64,000 nucleotides of DNA from Paraburkholderia phytofirmans PsJN (GCF_000020125.1 NC_010681.1:806001-870000), one strand, 5' to 3'; shown: positions 29,707-38,997, counted from the first letter of the stretch. The notes: generated from the sequence alone by a model not told the origin. Numbers and translations are program-made.

Positions 29707-30924
29707 CTAGAAGCGGGTGATCATGCCGACGCCGATACCAACCTGGCTGCGCGAGGACGACGGCGTGCTGTTTTGGCCATCACCGATCGACGCGGTGGCG
29801 TTGACGATGCTGGTGCTCGTGGCGCTCGCCAGGAGCGTCTGGCCCCCGGCGCGCTGATAGGCCTCCGCGGCATACAGGCCTGTCCGCTTGGACAGGCTGT
29901 AGTACTGCACGAGATTGAACTGCGAATAGCTTGCAGGACTGGAGATGCGGTTCGCCTTCGTCGCACGCGTGTAGCTATAGCCTGCGGCCAGGTCCAGTGC
30001 CGTAAGTGGCCTCCAGTGCACCACCGCGCCACCTGTATTGAAGATCGCCGTGTCGCGGAATGCGGAACCTGTGCCGGGAACATACTGCACGTTGGAGTAC
30101 GAGGCAGTAATGTCCCATTGCGGGTTGATGTTATATCCCGCCGTCACCGCAAAGCGCTGCTGTGCTCTCGCCGTCTGGTAGCCGGTATTGATTGCCGAGA
30201 CGGCGGGTTGGGAGCCGTTATTCGACAGGGTCGAGTTGGAGCCCCAGGGACCACCGTTCGTTGTCGCGTTATTGACCCGCATGAAGCCTGTAGCAATGCC
30301 GATTGGTCCATTGGTGTACTGGGCCGCCACGCTCCATGTCGAGCCGCTGTACAGCGATCCCGGAGTACCACTCAGCGCGTAGGAGCCGCCCAGCGTCAGG
30401 CCATTGAAGACCGGCGACGTATACTTGAGTTCGTTGCTGACACGATAGCTCGTATCGAGCGAGTCGATATCACCGGGGTGGGCACCGTATGCGCCGGTCA
30501 GCCATTTGGTCGGACTGTAGGGTGACAGAAGCTGATAATAAGACGTGTACTGGCGCCCCCCTGTGAACGTGCCGTAGCTTTTATTTTCCACGCCCACAAA
30601 TGCCTGGCGATTGAACGCCAACCCGGACACAGACTGGGCGCCGGTTGCGCTGCTGAAGCCTTCTTCCAGTACGAAGATGGCCCTCGTGCCATCGCCCAGA
30701 TCTTCGCTGCCTTTCAGCCCGAACCGGCTGCCCGACCACATGCCGCTGTTCATAGTAATTGACGATTTTCCGCCGGTCGCGCCTTTTGGCGTCGAACTGC
30801 TCAAGTATCCGATACCTGCATCAACGATTCCGTACAACGTAACGCTGCTTTGCGCGAAAGCAGGAGCGGCTGCCAGCACTGCGGTGCTGGTCAGGGTAAT
30901 TTTCACGTGTTTTATTCGCTTCAT
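29707..30924 (-). CDS. Gram-negative porin (Burkholderia type)
   Basis: An outer-membrane trimeric porin for small hydrophilic solutes. The 405-residue product has a signal peptide (MKRIKHVKITLTSTAVLAAA, PAFAQ), the first strand SSVTLYGIVDAGIGYLSS, the family block GSRFGLKGSEDLGDGTRAIF, and ends with a C-terminal Phe (GIGVGMITRF), the signal for outer-membrane assembly. Length is usual for betaproteobacterial porins (about 350-410). It stands alone on the minus strand with a gene-poor AT-rich region upstream, and the dipeptidase gene lies 240 bp downstream. Confidence 0.93.
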   Translation of the reverse strand: MKRIKHVKITLTSTAVLAAAPAFAQSSVTLYGIVDAGIGYLSSSTPKGATGGKSSITMNSGMWSGSRFGLKGSEDLGDGTRAIFVLEEGFSSATGAQSVSGLAFNRQAFVGVENKSYGTFTGGRQYTSYYQLLSPYSPTKWLTGAYGAHPGDIDSLDTSYRVSNELKYTSPVFNGLTLGGSYALSGTPGSLYSGSTWSVAAQYTNGPIGIATGFMRVNNATTNGGPWGSNSTLSNNGSQPAVSAINTGYQTARAQQRFAVTAGYNINPQWDITASYSNVQYVPGTGSAFRDTAIFNTGGAVVHWRPLTALDLAAGYSYTRATKANRISSPASYSQFNLVQYYSLSKRTGLYAAEAYQRAGGQTLLASATSTSIVNATASIGDGQNSTPSSSRSQVGIGVGMITRF

Positions 30925-31853
30925 CGTTCGCTTCCTTGGTGGTGTTGGGTTTGGCTCGAAGGATCTTTTTGTGTGGTGATCGGATCTGTTTTCCTGACTG
31001 CCAGAGAGTTGATTTAAATTGGCAGTACAAAGTTTTATGTGTGGATATTTTCGTTTTTGATTGCCTTCATAAGTGAATTAGATCTGAGGTGTTGGCACTG
31101 GGTTTAGAGATGAAAGTCGGCTGTGGCCGCTACTGCGCTTTAGACGTCTGCGCTCGGCCGGCGAGCGAATGTTCCGCAATATTGGCTAGCCACGTTGCTA
31201 TGGTGATTGGTAGTCCGAATAATATTGAAAAATCGGAATCGACAATTTGACGCTACTGCCATTATTTTTGAGCGACATAAAAGTCGACGTATTTCTAGCA
31301 GTCTCTCTTTTACGTTACCGTTTATGAACGTTTTAGAAACTTCTAAACATTTCAAAAATAGGCTATCTGCGCTCTCGCATGTTTGCGTAGATAACTACTT
31401 TCGGCGTTTATCGATGATCCCTGCCCATTCCAGTCAGCTTGAAGTGGATCAATAGCTGCTCCACGTGCGATCTCATGCATGACTGCCGCCCGACGCGGCG
31501 AGGAATATTCCTTTTGGGAACGTCTCTCGCGGGCTCCTCTACTGAATGTGTCTCTTCTGCCTGCTATGCAAACCGTTGCCGTCCATGCCGCACGGGCGTC
31601 GTATGCCACCGTGCATATGACCGGCTCGCCGAACCTTCGCTATCGAACCACCGCTTAGCGCAAGCACAGATCGAAGCATATCGCCGCGAATCTACCCGAG
31701 GAAATTCTATTTCTTCGGTCGAGTATTCGACTTTGCTATACATAGTGTTTACGCGGACCAAAGATTCACTCTCGATCGCGCCGACTGAAAATCGAGCCGG
31801 GCAGTCAGCCTATCCCGCCAGTTTTTCTGGCAGGGTGTTTGGGGACGATCCCG
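30925..31853. other. AT-rich, gene-poor region upstream of the porin
   Basis: About 930 bases, with 31000-31450 clearly lower in GC than the rest of the window. It must contain the porin promoter at its left edge. Several open frames of 60-150 codons exist on both strands, but none has a recognisable family or ribosome binding site. Together with the transposase remnant that follows, the composition suggests decayed foreign DNA. Confidence 0.45.
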
Positions 31854-32012
31854 ATGACGATGATCGGCAACGTGCGGCGGATGTTCGATCGCCAGAATAG
31901 GTCGGCACGCGAGATAGCGCGTTTCGCGAGCCTGTCGCGCAACACGATTGGTAAATATCTGAACATGGATGTTCAGGAGGAGCTGAGGTATCGGCAGCGC
32001 TTCCAGCCTTGA
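31854..32012 (+). pseudogene. IS21-type transposase IstA, N-terminal remnant
   Basis: A 52-codon frame reads MTMIGNVRRMFDRQNRSARE and then IARFASLSRNTIGKYLN. This is the N-terminal helix-turn-helix of IS21-family IstA transposases, which typically read like IREIARRTGLSRNTVRKYLR. The frame stops after about 50 codons instead of continuing for 300-500, and no IstB follows, so the element is a fragment. It ends about 115 bp from the 3' end of tRNA-Lys, a common target for integration. I saw no clear terminal repeats; a small hairpin at 31818-31832 lies just upstream. Confidence 0.65.
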
Positions 32013-32085
32013 TTTCGACGCGGAGCGCGTGACCCAGAACAATTTGCGGGCGATGTGCCAAAGGCGCAGATCGCATTTTTGCGGA

Positions 32086-32120
32086 GCAAAGAAAAAGGGC
32101 TCAGCTTGCGCTGAGCCCTT
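32086..32120 (-). terminator. Intrinsic terminator of tRNA-Lys
   Basis: On the minus strand AAGGGCTCAGC, a GCAA loop and GCTGAGCCCTT are followed by TTTCTTT. The stem occupies 32095-32105 and 32110-32120. It begins 8 bases past the tRNA 3' end, as expected for a single tRNA transcript. Confidence 0.85.
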
Positions 32121-32128
32121 CGTATCTT

Positions 32129-32204
32129 TGGTAGGCCGTACGGGATTCGAACCTGTGACCAACGGATTAAAAGTCCGCTGCTCTACCAGCTGAGCTAACG
32201 ACCC
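32129..32204 (-). tRNA. tRNA-Lys(UUU)
   Basis: On the minus strand the 76-base gene starts GGGTCGTTAGCTCAGCTGG, has the anticodon loop CTTTTAA with anticodon UUU, the T-loop GGTTCGAATCC, and ends with an encoded CCA. The acceptor stem pairs GGGTCGT with ACGGCCT, with G-U pairs at two positions. It lies between the tol operon terminator and the IS21 remnant and has its own terminator. Confidence 0.97.
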
Positions 32205-32291
32205 AAAAGAGAAGCGAAATTATAGCGATAGCCTCGGCGCGCTGTCAACCCATCGCGGCCATCCGAGCGATCGGCGCTTCAGATAGTGAAG

Positions 32292-32319
32292 AGCCCGGGC
32301 ATCACTGCCCGGGCTTTTC
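32292..32319. terminator. Terminator hairpin downstream of the tol-pal operon
   Basis: AGCCCGGGCA (32292-32301), TCAC, TGCCCGGGCT (32306-32315) form a 10-bp GC-rich stem, with TTTT following on the plus strand. On the minus strand, the direction of the operon, the tail is CTTCACT, so it is weaker there. It lies about 75 bp after the cpoB stop. Confidence 0.6.
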
Positions 32320-32389
32320 AGCGAGAGGCGCGCGTGGCTATGACGTCGGTCACTGCGCGTTACTGCCAACTACTTGAGCAATACCACAA

Positions 32390-33148
32390 CTACTTGATCT
32401 GCGAAAGCTTGCTCTGCGCCGACTGTGCGACGTCCGAGCCGCCGTATTGCGCGACGATCTGCTCCAGCGTCTTCTTAGCCGCAGCCTTCTGACCTTGCTC
32501 GAGCTGATTGTTGGCAATTGCCAGCAGCGCTTCCGGCGCCCGCGGATGCTGCGGATATTTCTGCACCACGCCCTGCCAGGTCGCCGTCGAACCCTTGTAG
32601 TCGCGCAGTGCATACAGCGCGTTGCCGAGCCAGTACTGCGCGGTCGGCTGGTAAGGGCTGTTCGGGAACTTGGCGATGAAGGTGCGGAACGACGCCGCCG
32701 CATTCTTGAAGTCGCCGTTGCGGAATTGCTGTGAAGCCGCGTTGAACGAATCGGTCTCACCCGGCTGCACCTCGCCCTGGACGCCGTCCACCGTCTGCTG
32801 CTGCGGCTCGAATTTCTTCAGGCGCGTGTCCAGATCGGTGTAGTAGTCCTTTTGCTGCTTTTGCACCGTGGCGAGCTGGTTGGCCATGTCCTCGTTCTGT
32901 CCACGCAGCGTGGCGACCTGCTGATTCAGCTGGTCGAGACGGTTGGACTGATCGAGGATGGTGCGCTGCGCGGCCGACAACTGACTCGACAGGCTATCTG
33001 TCTTCGAACGCAGGTCGAGAATAGCCTGACGGGCCTGGTCGTCGTCGAAGATGCCCGCATGCGCGGGCACGGCCGCGAAGGCCGTGCCCGCGACGCAGGC
33101 CGCTGCGGCAAACCGCAGCCAGGAGAAACGATGCGTCATTCGGCTCAT
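32390..33148 (-). CDS. cpoB: Tol-Pal system protein CpoB/YbgF
   Basis: CpoB is a periplasmic protein that links peptidoglycan synthesis by PBP1B to outer-membrane constriction by Tol. The 252-residue product has a signal peptide ending ...VPAHA, a coiled-coil region (about 40-120: SSQLSAAQRTILDQSNRLDQ), then TPR repeats of the YbgF type (FNAASQQFRNGDFKNAAASF, YQPTAQYWLGNALYALRDYK, PEALLAIANNQLEQG). It is the last gene of the tol operon, 10 bp after pal. A GTG one codon upstream is an alternative start. Confidence 0.94.
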   Translation of the reverse strand: MSRMTHRFSWLRFAAAACVAGTAFAAVPAHAGIFDDDQARQAILDLRSKTDSLSSQLSAAQRTILDQSNRLDQLNQQVATLRGQNEDMANQLATVQKQQKDYYTDLDTRLKKFEPQQQTVDGVQGEVQPGETDSFNAASQQFRNGDFKNAAASFRTFIAKFPNSPYQPTAQYWLGNALYALRDYKGSTATWQGVVQKYPQHPRAPEALLAIANNQLEQGQKAAAKKTLEQIVAQYGGSDVAQSAQSKLSQIK

Positions 33149-33158
33149 CACCCGTTAC

Positions 33159-33668
33159 TTACTGTTGGTACACGAGGTCGGCGCGGCGGTTTTGTGCCCA
33201 CGACGATTCGTCATGACCCGTAGCTTGCGGCTTTTCCTTGCCGAGGCTCACGGCTTCCATTTGCGAGTCCGTCACGCCCATCAGCGACAGCGAACGGCGC
33301 ACAGCTTCAGCACGCTTCTGGCCGAGTGCCAGGTTGTACTCGCTGGTGCCGCGTTCGTCGGTGTTGCCCTGGATCAGGACGTGGCGTTGCGGGTGGCTCT
33401 TCAGGTATTGCGCGTGTTGTTGCAGCAGCGATTGGTAGTCGTCCTTGACCGAGTAGCTGTCGAAGTCGAAGTAAATGCTGCGCTTGGCCAGCGGGCTGTT
33501 CGGATCGTTCAGCGGGTCGACGTTGACCGTCGCGACATCGTTCGGATTCGGCTGTGCCGAAACCGTACCACCCTTGTTAGCGTTTTCGTCGAGCTTGACG
33601 CCCGAGTGGCACGCGGCCAGTGCACCGACCATCAATACGGCAAAAGCGAAGCGAAGTTTGGACATCAT
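33159..33668 (-). CDS. pal: Peptidoglycan-associated lipoprotein Pal
   Basis: Pal anchors the outer membrane to peptidoglycan and is the target of TolB. The 169-residue product has a lipoprotein signal with lipobox LAAC (FAVLMVGALAACHSG), a short linker, and an OmpA-like domain: YFDFDSYSVKDDYQSLLQQH, LIQGNTDERGTSEYNLALGQ and the Arg-containing block KRAEAVRRSLSLMGV that contacts diaminopimelate. Length is typical. It lies 33 bp after tolB and 10 bp before cpoB. Confidence 0.97.
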   Translation of the reverse strand: MMSKLRFAFAVLMVGALAACHSGVKLDENANKGGTVSAQPNPNDVATVNVDPLNDPNSPLAKRSIYFDFDSYSVKDDYQSLLQQHAQYLKSHPQRHVLIQGNTDERGTSEYNLALGQKRAEAVRRSLSLMGVTDSQMEAVSLGKEKPQATGHDESSWAQNRRADLVYQQ

Positions 33669-33701
33669 TTTGATAACTCTCCTTGTGTTATTGCATCAAC
33701 G

Positions 33702-34994
33702 TTATTGCATAAACGGGCCCCAGGATGGCTCGCGTACGCTGCCACCCTGAACGGACAGGACCTGCCGAGTGCGACCGTCGGTCGATACTGCGGCCAACAC
33801 GCCACGGCCGTTCACCTGTGTGGCGTAAAGAATGTACTGACCGTTCGCCGCGAAACTCGGCGATTCGTCATGTGTCGTGTCCGTCAGGCCTGTGGCGGTG
33901 TTGCCTTGCAGGTCCTGGATGTAGAGCTTGAACCCGCCGCCGACGCGCGAGATATAAGCGAGCTGTTTGCCGTCCGGGCTCACGCGCGGGCTGGTGTTGT
34001 AGCTGCCCGTGAACGTGACGCGTTGCGCGGCGCCGGCGTTTTCACCTTGCGCCGACATCTTGTAGATTTGCGGCTGGCCGCCACGGTCGCTGGTGAAATA
34101 GATCGACTGGCCGTCGGGCGAGAAGCACGGTTCGGTGTCGATCGAGCTGCCTTGCGTGAGACGGCGCAGGCCGCTGCCGTCCGCATTGACGGCGAAAATC
34201 TGCGTGTTGCCGGTGCGCGAGAGCGCGACGGCCAGCGTGCGTCCGTCCGGCGACCACGCCGGCGCACTATTGTTGCCCTTCTGGTCCGAAACGACCACGC
34301 GGCGGCCCGTAGGCAGGTCGTGGATGTAGACGATCGGCTTCTTCTTTTCGAACGAAACGTAAGCGACCTTGGTGCCGTCAGGCGACCATGCCGGCGAGAT
34401 GATCGGCTCGGGGCTCGACAGCGCGATGTGCGCGTCCTGGCCGTCCGAATCGGAGATCTGCAGTTGATAACGGCCGCCCGTCTTGATGACGTACGACAGG
34501 CGCGTGGCGAACACGCCGCGGCCGCCCATCAGCTTCGCGTAGATGTAGTCCGCGACCTTGTGCGCGCTCATGCGCAGGCCGCTTTCCGGGCTCACCAGCA
34601 CGAGGCCGCCGAGGCTTTCGCCCTTGACGGTGTCGTACAGCTTGAAGCGCACTTCGTACTGGCCGTTCGGCAAGCGGTTCACGCTACCCGACACGAACGC
34701 GTTGGCGCCCTTGGCCTTCCAGCTGCCGAGGTCGACGGAATCCGTTTCGGCAACCGGCGTGGAGCCCGCGTCGATATTCGTGAATTTGCCGCTGCGTTGC
34801 AGATCCTGACGCACGATCGTGCTGACTTGCTGCGGCGAGTTCGCTTCGTTGGCGAAATTCGCCGTTGCGATCGGAAACTGGGTGGACCCGACGCCTGTCA
34901 CGAGGACGTTGAGTTGTGCGTGGGCGGCGCCGCCGACGGCGATCAGGCACGACGCTACAAGTGTCCGCAGGCCTAGCTTGGTCATCAAACTCAT
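33702..34994 (-). CDS. tolB: Tol-Pal translocation protein TolB
   Basis: TolB is the periplasmic beta-propeller that shuttles between TolA and Pal. The 430-residue product has a signal peptide ([11 protein letters not shown]), an N-terminal alpha/beta domain (about 25-165: [20 protein letters not shown]), and a six-bladed propeller with repeated [25 protein letters not shown] and [15 protein letters not shown] motifs. The frame extends further upstream, but MSLMTKLG at 34992-34994 is the family start. It follows tolA by 140 bp. Confidence 0.97.
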   Translation of the reverse strand: MSLMTKLGLRTLVASCLIAVGGAAHAQLNVLVTGVGSTQFPIATANFANEANSPQQVSTIVRQDLQRSGKFTNIDAGSTPVAETDSVDLGSWKAKGANAFVSGSVNRLPNGQYEVRFKLYDTVKGESLGGLVLVSPESGLRMSAHKVADYIYAKLMGGRGVFATRLSYVIKTGGRYQLQISDSDGQDAHIALSSPEPIISPAWSPDGTKVAYVSFEKKKPIVYIHDLPTGRRVVVSDQKGNNSAPAWSPDGRTLAVALSRTGNTQIFAVNADGSGLRRLTQGSSIDTEPCFSPDGQSIYFTSDRGGQPQIYKMSAQGENAGAAQRVTFTGSYNTSPRVSPDGKQLAYISRVGGGFKLYIQDLQGNTATGLTDTTHDESPSFAANGQYILYATQVNGRGVLAAVSTDGRTRQVLSVQGGSVREPSWGPFMQ

Positions 34995-35134
34995 GCTGTA
35001 TGGATTCCCCAAAAACGGTTTTACTAACACTTCAAGACAGCAGACAGACCCGAAAAGAACTAATTCGTTCCCGAGCGCGCCCCGGTGGGCAGGGAGCAGA
35101 GTCTGCTGTCAACTGATTGTCAAACTACAGTGAA

Positions 35135-36169
35135 TCAACCGGCCGGGCGCAACGTAATCAGGAAGCTGGTCGGTGTCTTGCCATTGATGTCCAGAGGCAT
35201 CGGATCGGTACGCTGGACGGCGCGCAGTGCGGCATCGTCCCACGCAGCGTTGCCGCTGCTGCGCGAAATCGTGGCGCCCAGCAAGGTACCCGTCGGTGAG
35301 CAGCGTACGGAGACCACTGTCTCCAGGCCACTCGTTTCGCCGCCCCACGAAATATTCGGGCGCACGGCGCGACGCACCTTGTCCGCGTAGCCCGGCGATG
35401 CCGCCGTGCCACCCGAACCGCTGCCCGTGCCGCTCTTGCCAAGCCCGTCGCTGTTCGAACTGGTGCCCCCGGCCGAACCCTGCATCATCTGAGCGACGCG
35501 CGCGCGATGCTCGGCATCCGCCTTCTTTGCTTGCGCCGCGGCTTCGGCCTGAGCCTTGGCCTTCGCTGCCTTCTGCGCGTCGGCCTTCTTCTGCGCTTCA
35601 GCCTCGGCTTGCTTCTGCTGTTCCAGCTTCTGTTCCTGCTGCTGTTCCTTCAGTTGCTGCTGCTTCTGCTGCTCGGCCAATTGCTGTTGTTTCAGCTTGT
35701 CGGCCTGTTGTTGCTGTTGCTGCTGTTTCAGCTTGGCCGCCGCAGCTTTCTGCGCGGCGAGTTGTGCCGCCTGCTCGGCAGCCAGTTGCTGCTGACGCTT
35801 CGCCTCGGCTTCCTGTTGCGCCTGCAGCTTCTGCTGACGTTGCTGTTCAGCCAATTGCGCCTCGCGAGCCGCTTGCTGCTGTTGACGCTTCTTTTCCTGC
35901 AGCGCGATGTCTGCCTGGTCGTCGCGCACCGGCGGAGGAGGGGCCACAACCGGAGCGGGCGGCGGCGGAACGGGACGCGGGATCGCCGTATCCGGCACCT
36001 CGGTCCACAACTCCGCTTCCGCGCCTTCCGGGGTGCTGTTTTGCCACTGAATGCCGTGGTACAGGAAGAACCCGAGCAGCGCGTGCATCACCAGCGCGAA
36101 CGCAAAGGCTCGCCCGGTGCCGCGTTCACGCGGTGGCTGGAGCGGGTATTCGGAATTCTTGCGGATCAT
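35135..36169 (-). CDS. tolA: Tol system inner-membrane protein TolA
   Basis: TolA spans the periplasm and passes energy from TolQR to TolB and Pal. The 344-residue product has one N-terminal membrane helix (FAFALVMHALLGFFLYHGI), a proline-rich stretch (RPVPPPPAPVVAPPPP), a long Gln/Lys/Ala coiled-coil (about 85-230, with runs such as KQQQQQQQADKLKQQQ), and a C-terminal domain (about 255-344: VRRAVRPNISW, VVSVRCSPTGTLLGATISRS). Its ATG overlaps the tolR stop (ATGA). The repeated CAG/CTG-type codons of the coiled-coil give the DNA here a repetitive look. Confidence 0.94.
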   Translation of the reverse strand: MIRKNSEYPLQPPRERGTGRAFAFALVMHALLGFFLYHGIQWQNSTPEGAEAELWTEVPDTAIPRPVPPPPAPVVAPPPPVRDDQADIALQEKKRQQQQAAREAQLAEQQRQQKLQAQQEAEAKRQQQLAAEQAAQLAAQKAAAAKLKQQQQQQQADKLKQQQLAEQQKQQQLKEQQQEQKLEQQKQAEAEAQKKADAQKAAKAKAQAEAAAQAKKADAEHRARVAQMMQGSAGGTSSNSDGLGKSGTGSGSGGTAASPGYADKVRRAVRPNISWGGETSGLETVVSVRCSPTGTLLGATISRSSGNAAWDDAALRAVQRTDPMPLDINGKTPTSFLITLRPAG

Positions 36170-36612
36170 TGCGATTTGACGAGCAATCCAACGCGCTTGA
36201 CGCCGCGAGCTTTCAACTCGGACATCACGTTCATGACGACTTCGTACTTGACGGTCTTGTCGGCGGCGATCACGACCGGCTGATCAGGATGCGATTGCGC
36301 GCGATCGGCGATGAAGCCGTTCAGATCGGCTTTCGTCATGTTCTCCTGCTGTTGTGCGCCCGAGTCGTCCTTGTACTTGACGCTCATGTTACCGTCTGCG
36401 CGAATGTTCACGATCACGGGCGGCGTTTGCTGTTGCGGCGCGGCGCCGCCGACGGTCGGCAGATTGACGATCGACGGGGCCACGAGCGGCGCAGTCACCA
36501 TGAAGATCACGAGCAGCACGAGCATCACGTCGATGTAAGGCACGACGTTGATGTCGGCCATCGCGCGGCGCGAGCGGCTGCCGCGCATGCTGGAGGAGCG
36601 AGAGCCTGCCAT
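36166..36612 (-). CDS. tolR: Tol system protein TolR
   Basis: TolR is part of the TolQR proton-driven motor. The 148-residue product has one membrane helix, ADINVVPYIDVMLVLLVIFM, with the conserved proton-relay Asp in it, then a periplasmic ExbD-like domain (VIAADKTVKYEVVMNVMSEL, KRVGLLVK). The ATG at 36610-36612 gives the family length; an earlier frame to 36723 has no homology. It lies 10 bp after tolQ and its stop overlaps the tolA start by 4 bp. Confidence 0.96.
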   Translation of the reverse strand: MAGSRSSSMRGSRSRRAMADINVVPYIDVMLVLLVIFMVTAPLVAPSIVNLPTVGGAAPQQQTPPVIVNIRADGNMSVKYKDDSGAQQQENMTKADLNGFIADRAQSHPDQPVVIAADKTVKYEVVMNVMSELKARGVKRVGLLVKSQ

Positions 36613-36622
36613 CGTGGACTCC

Positions 36623-37300
36623 TTACTGTGCCTGACGCTGCAGGATGTTCGAGAATTCTTCGATGAAAGTCTCGAAGCGGATGGCCAGGCGGTCGATGTC
36701 GTGCGCGTAGCGGTTGTAGGCAACCACGGCCGGAATCGCGGCGAACAGACCGATGGCGGTGGCGGTCAGCGCTTCGGCAATACCCGGCGCGACGTTGGCC
36801 AGCGTGGCCTGCTGCACGTTGGCGAGGCCGCGGAACGCATTCATGATCCCCCACACCGTGCCGAACAGACCGATATATGGACTGACGGAGCCGACAGACG
36901 CGAGAAACGCCAGGTTGGCTTCGAGCACGTCCATTTCACGCTGGAACGCGGCACGCATGGCGCGCCGTGCGCCGTCGAGAATCGCGCCCGAATCGTTCAG
37001 ACGCTTTTCCTTGCCTTTCAGGAATTCGCGCATGCCGGACTCGAAAATCCGTTCCAGTGCGCCGATCGTGTGACGGTTGTTCGCGGCGCTCTGATACAGC
37101 GCCTGCAGGTCGCCACCCGACCAGAAATCGCGTTCGAAACGCTCAGTTTGCGCGCGCGCCCGGCGGATCGCAAACCACTTGCGGAAAATGAAAGTCCACG
37201 ACAGCAGCGACAACAGCAGCAGCAGGGCCATGACAGCCTGCGCCAGCAGGCTTGCGTTGAGTACGAGTGAAACGATCGACAGATCTTGTGTAGTGTTCAT
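36623..37300 (-). CDS. tolQ: Tol system protein TolQ
   Basis: TolQ forms the channel part of the TolQR motor, homologous to MotA and ExbB. The 225-residue product starts MNTTQDLSIVSLVLNASLLA, with three membrane helices (near 15-40, 130-155, 170-195) and the family region ANLAFLASVGSVSPYIGLFG followed by TVWGIMNAF. The frame is open to 37369, but homology begins at the ATG at 37298-37300. ybgC is 155 bp upstream, which leaves room for an internal promoter. Confidence 0.96.
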   Translation of the reverse strand: MNTTQDLSIVSLVLNASLLAQAVMALLLLLSLLSWTFIFRKWFAIRRARAQTERFERDFWSGGDLQALYQSAANNRHTIGALERIFESGMREFLKGKEKRLNDSGAILDGARRAMRAAFQREMDVLEANLAFLASVGSVSPYIGLFGTVWGIMNAFRGLANVQQATLANVAPGIAEALTATAIGLFAAIPAVVAYNRYAHDIDRLAIRFETFIEEFSNILQRQAQ

Positions 37301-37455
37301 AAAGGTTCGTTTTAACGTCCCGAAAGGGGGCGTCCGGCTGCAAGGCCGCTCGAAGCTTGCCGTGAGCAAAACGGAAGCATCGGCGATATTGCAAGCCGAA
37401 CCATGCTTTGTGTTGCTTGATCGTTACGAGTTCACTGACCCCGTAACAACGGCGT

Positions 37456-37926
37456 TCATTCGTTGTCCGTTGACACGCGGGGCTCGTTCACGTTCGGGCC
37501 GCGCCGCAAGGCGTCGAGAACCGGCGGAGGAATCGCGGCCGGCCGCAGCGCAATGCGGTCCACGCAGCCGACCCGGATGGAACCGGTAGCAAGCAGCGTG
37601 CCGTCCCGCCACGCCTCTTGTGCGAAATCGACCGAGGCTCTACCGAGCCGTTCGATCCGGCTGACCACGTTCACTACATCGTCGAGCCGGGCCGGCGCCC
37701 GATAATCGACCGCGGTGCTGCGGACGATGAAAATCGCGCCTGCTTCGTCCGCCAGCCGATTCTGGTCGACGCCGCACGCGCGCAGCCATTCGGTGCGCGC
37801 ACGTTCGAAAAACTTCAGGTAGTTCGCGTAAAACACGATGCCGCCGGCGTCGGTATCTTCGTAGTACACGCGGATTGGCCACGTGTAGCCGATTTCCGCG
37901 CCGGGCTGGCTGGTCGACATATTCAT
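37456..37926 (-). CDS. ybgC: Acyl-CoA thioesterase YbgC
   Basis: YbgC is a hotdog-fold thioesterase, first gene of most tol operons, and is thought to act on acyl-CoA or acyl-ACP in phospholipid metabolism. The 156-residue product has the catalytic block RVYYEDTDAGGIVFYANYLK, whose Asp is the active-site residue, then FFERARTEWLRACGV and the VVSRIERLGRASVDFAQEA strand. The ATG at 37924-37926 is favoured; another Met lies two codons later. The gene leads the ybgC-tolQ-tolR-tolA-tolB-pal-cpoB set. Confidence 0.93.
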   Translation of the reverse strand: MNMSTSQPGAEIGYTWPIRVYYEDTDAGGIVFYANYLKFFERARTEWLRACGVDQNRLADEAGAIFIVRSTAVDYRAPARLDDVVNVVSRIERLGRASVDFAQEAWRDGTLLATGSIRVGCVDRIALRPAAIPPPVLDALRRGPNVNEPRVSTDNE

Positions 37927-38005
37927 GCGGCGCATTTTACCGGAACGCACACCCCCAGGTCTGTTTCAAGATGTGCGCCCCGTCCGGCGGACTTCAGCCG
38001 GGATT

Positions 38006-38752
38006 TCAGCCGCGATGCACGGACAAGGCGGAGAACGATTGAGCCACCGGCATCAGTTCGATCGTGTTGATGTTGACGTGCGCGGGGCGCGTGGCGATCC
38101 AGTAGATCGAGTCGGCGATGTCGTCGGGCGTCAGCGGCTGCACGTTTTCGTACATTTTGCCGGCCTTCACGTCGTCGCCGCGAAATCGCACGTTCGAAAA
38201 CTCGGTGCCGCCGCACAGGCCGGGCTCGACGTTCGTCACCCGCAGCGCGGTGCCGGCCACATCGGCGCGCAGATTCAGGCTGAACTGATGCACGAACGCT
38301 TTGGTGGCCCCGTAGACGTTGCCGCCCGCGTAAGGCCAGCTGCCGGCGGCCGAGCCGAGATTGAAAATGTGGCCGCGATTGCGTTCCACCATGCCGGGCA
38401 GGAGCGCGTGCGTTACCTGAACGAGCCCCGTGCAGTTGGTCTCGATCATGGTGTTCCATTCGTCGAGACTCGCTTTCTGCGCCGGTTCGATGCCGAGCGC
38501 GAGGCCGGCATTGTTGACCAGCACGTCGATGGCGGCGAAGTCGGCCGGCAGCGAGGCCGGCACGGCTTCGACGGCGGCGCGGTCGCGCACGTCGAGCTCG
38601 TACGGCAGAAGCGCGTCGCCGAGTTCGTCGGCGAGCTCTTGCAGGCGGTCCTTGCGGCGAGCGGTGGCGACGACGCGATGGCCGCCTTTGACGAAGGCGC
38701 GAGCGATGGCGGCGCCGAATCCGGCGGACGCTCCGGTGACGAACACGATCAT
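38006..38752 (-). CDS. SDR-family NADP-dependent oxidoreductase (YdfG type)
   Basis: A short-chain dehydrogenase/reductase close to YdfG, which oxidises 3-hydroxy acids and serine-type substrates. The 248-residue product starts MIVFVTGASAGFGAAIARAF with the Gly-rich cofactor site, followed by ATARRKDRLQ, which suggests NADP preference, the NNAGLALG block, and the catalytic Ser and YxxxK in SAAGSWPYAGGNVYGATKAF. The reading frame stays open far upstream on this strand, but that part is antisense to glyA and nrdR and shows no homology. Its substrate in this organism is not known. Confidence 0.92.
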   Translation of the reverse strand: MIVFVTGASAGFGAAIARAFVKGGHRVVATARRKDRLQELADELGDALLPYELDVRDRAAVEAVPASLPADFAAIDVLVNNAGLALGIEPAQKASLDEWNTMIETNCTGLVQVTHALLPGMVERNRGHIFNLGSAAGSWPYAGGNVYGATKAFVHQFSLNLRADVAGTALRVTNVEPGLCGGTEFSNVRFRGDDVKAGKMYENVQPLTPDDIADSIYWIATRPAHVNINTIELMPVAQSFSALSVHRG

Positions 38753-38957
38753 TGCAGTGGTTCCCAGGCTGGTAAGAGAGAAAGGCCCCAAGCCTACTTC
38801 CATTGCGGCGCTGCGGCAAGGATGAACCAACCGCACGAGAGGCCGTGGCAGGGAGGCGACGCGAGTTTCCGTGGGATTTTCCTCAGACGGTTGTGCGCCG
38901 CATAAGAACGCTCTGCGGGCCGCCAGGCGGGCACCCGCGGGGGCGGCCGGAAGCCGG

Positions 38958-38986
38958 TTGCCTATTCGATCCGCTTCCAATAAACT
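38958..38986 (+). promoter_or_regulatory. Probable sigma-70 promoter of glyA
   Basis: TTGCCT at 38958-38963 and TAAACT at 38981-38986 are separated by 17 bases, the ideal spacing. A start site near 38993 would put the riboswitch at the very 5' end of the transcript. Confidence 0.65.
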
Positions 38987-38997
38987 AACGCGCTCAT

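Noticed and set aside
31207..31609. Open frames of about 80 codons on each strand in the AT-rich patch.
   Set aside because: Neither has a family signature or ribosome binding site; they are more likely decayed sequence.
33051..34976. A 641-codon plus-strand frame opposite pal and tolB.
   Set aside because: Shadow frame without motifs; the minus-strand genes are unambiguous.
35630..35900. Repeated CAG/CTG/TTG units resembling a tandem repeat array.
   Set aside because: They encode the Gln/Lys/Ala coiled-coil of TolA, which is low-complexity in all species.
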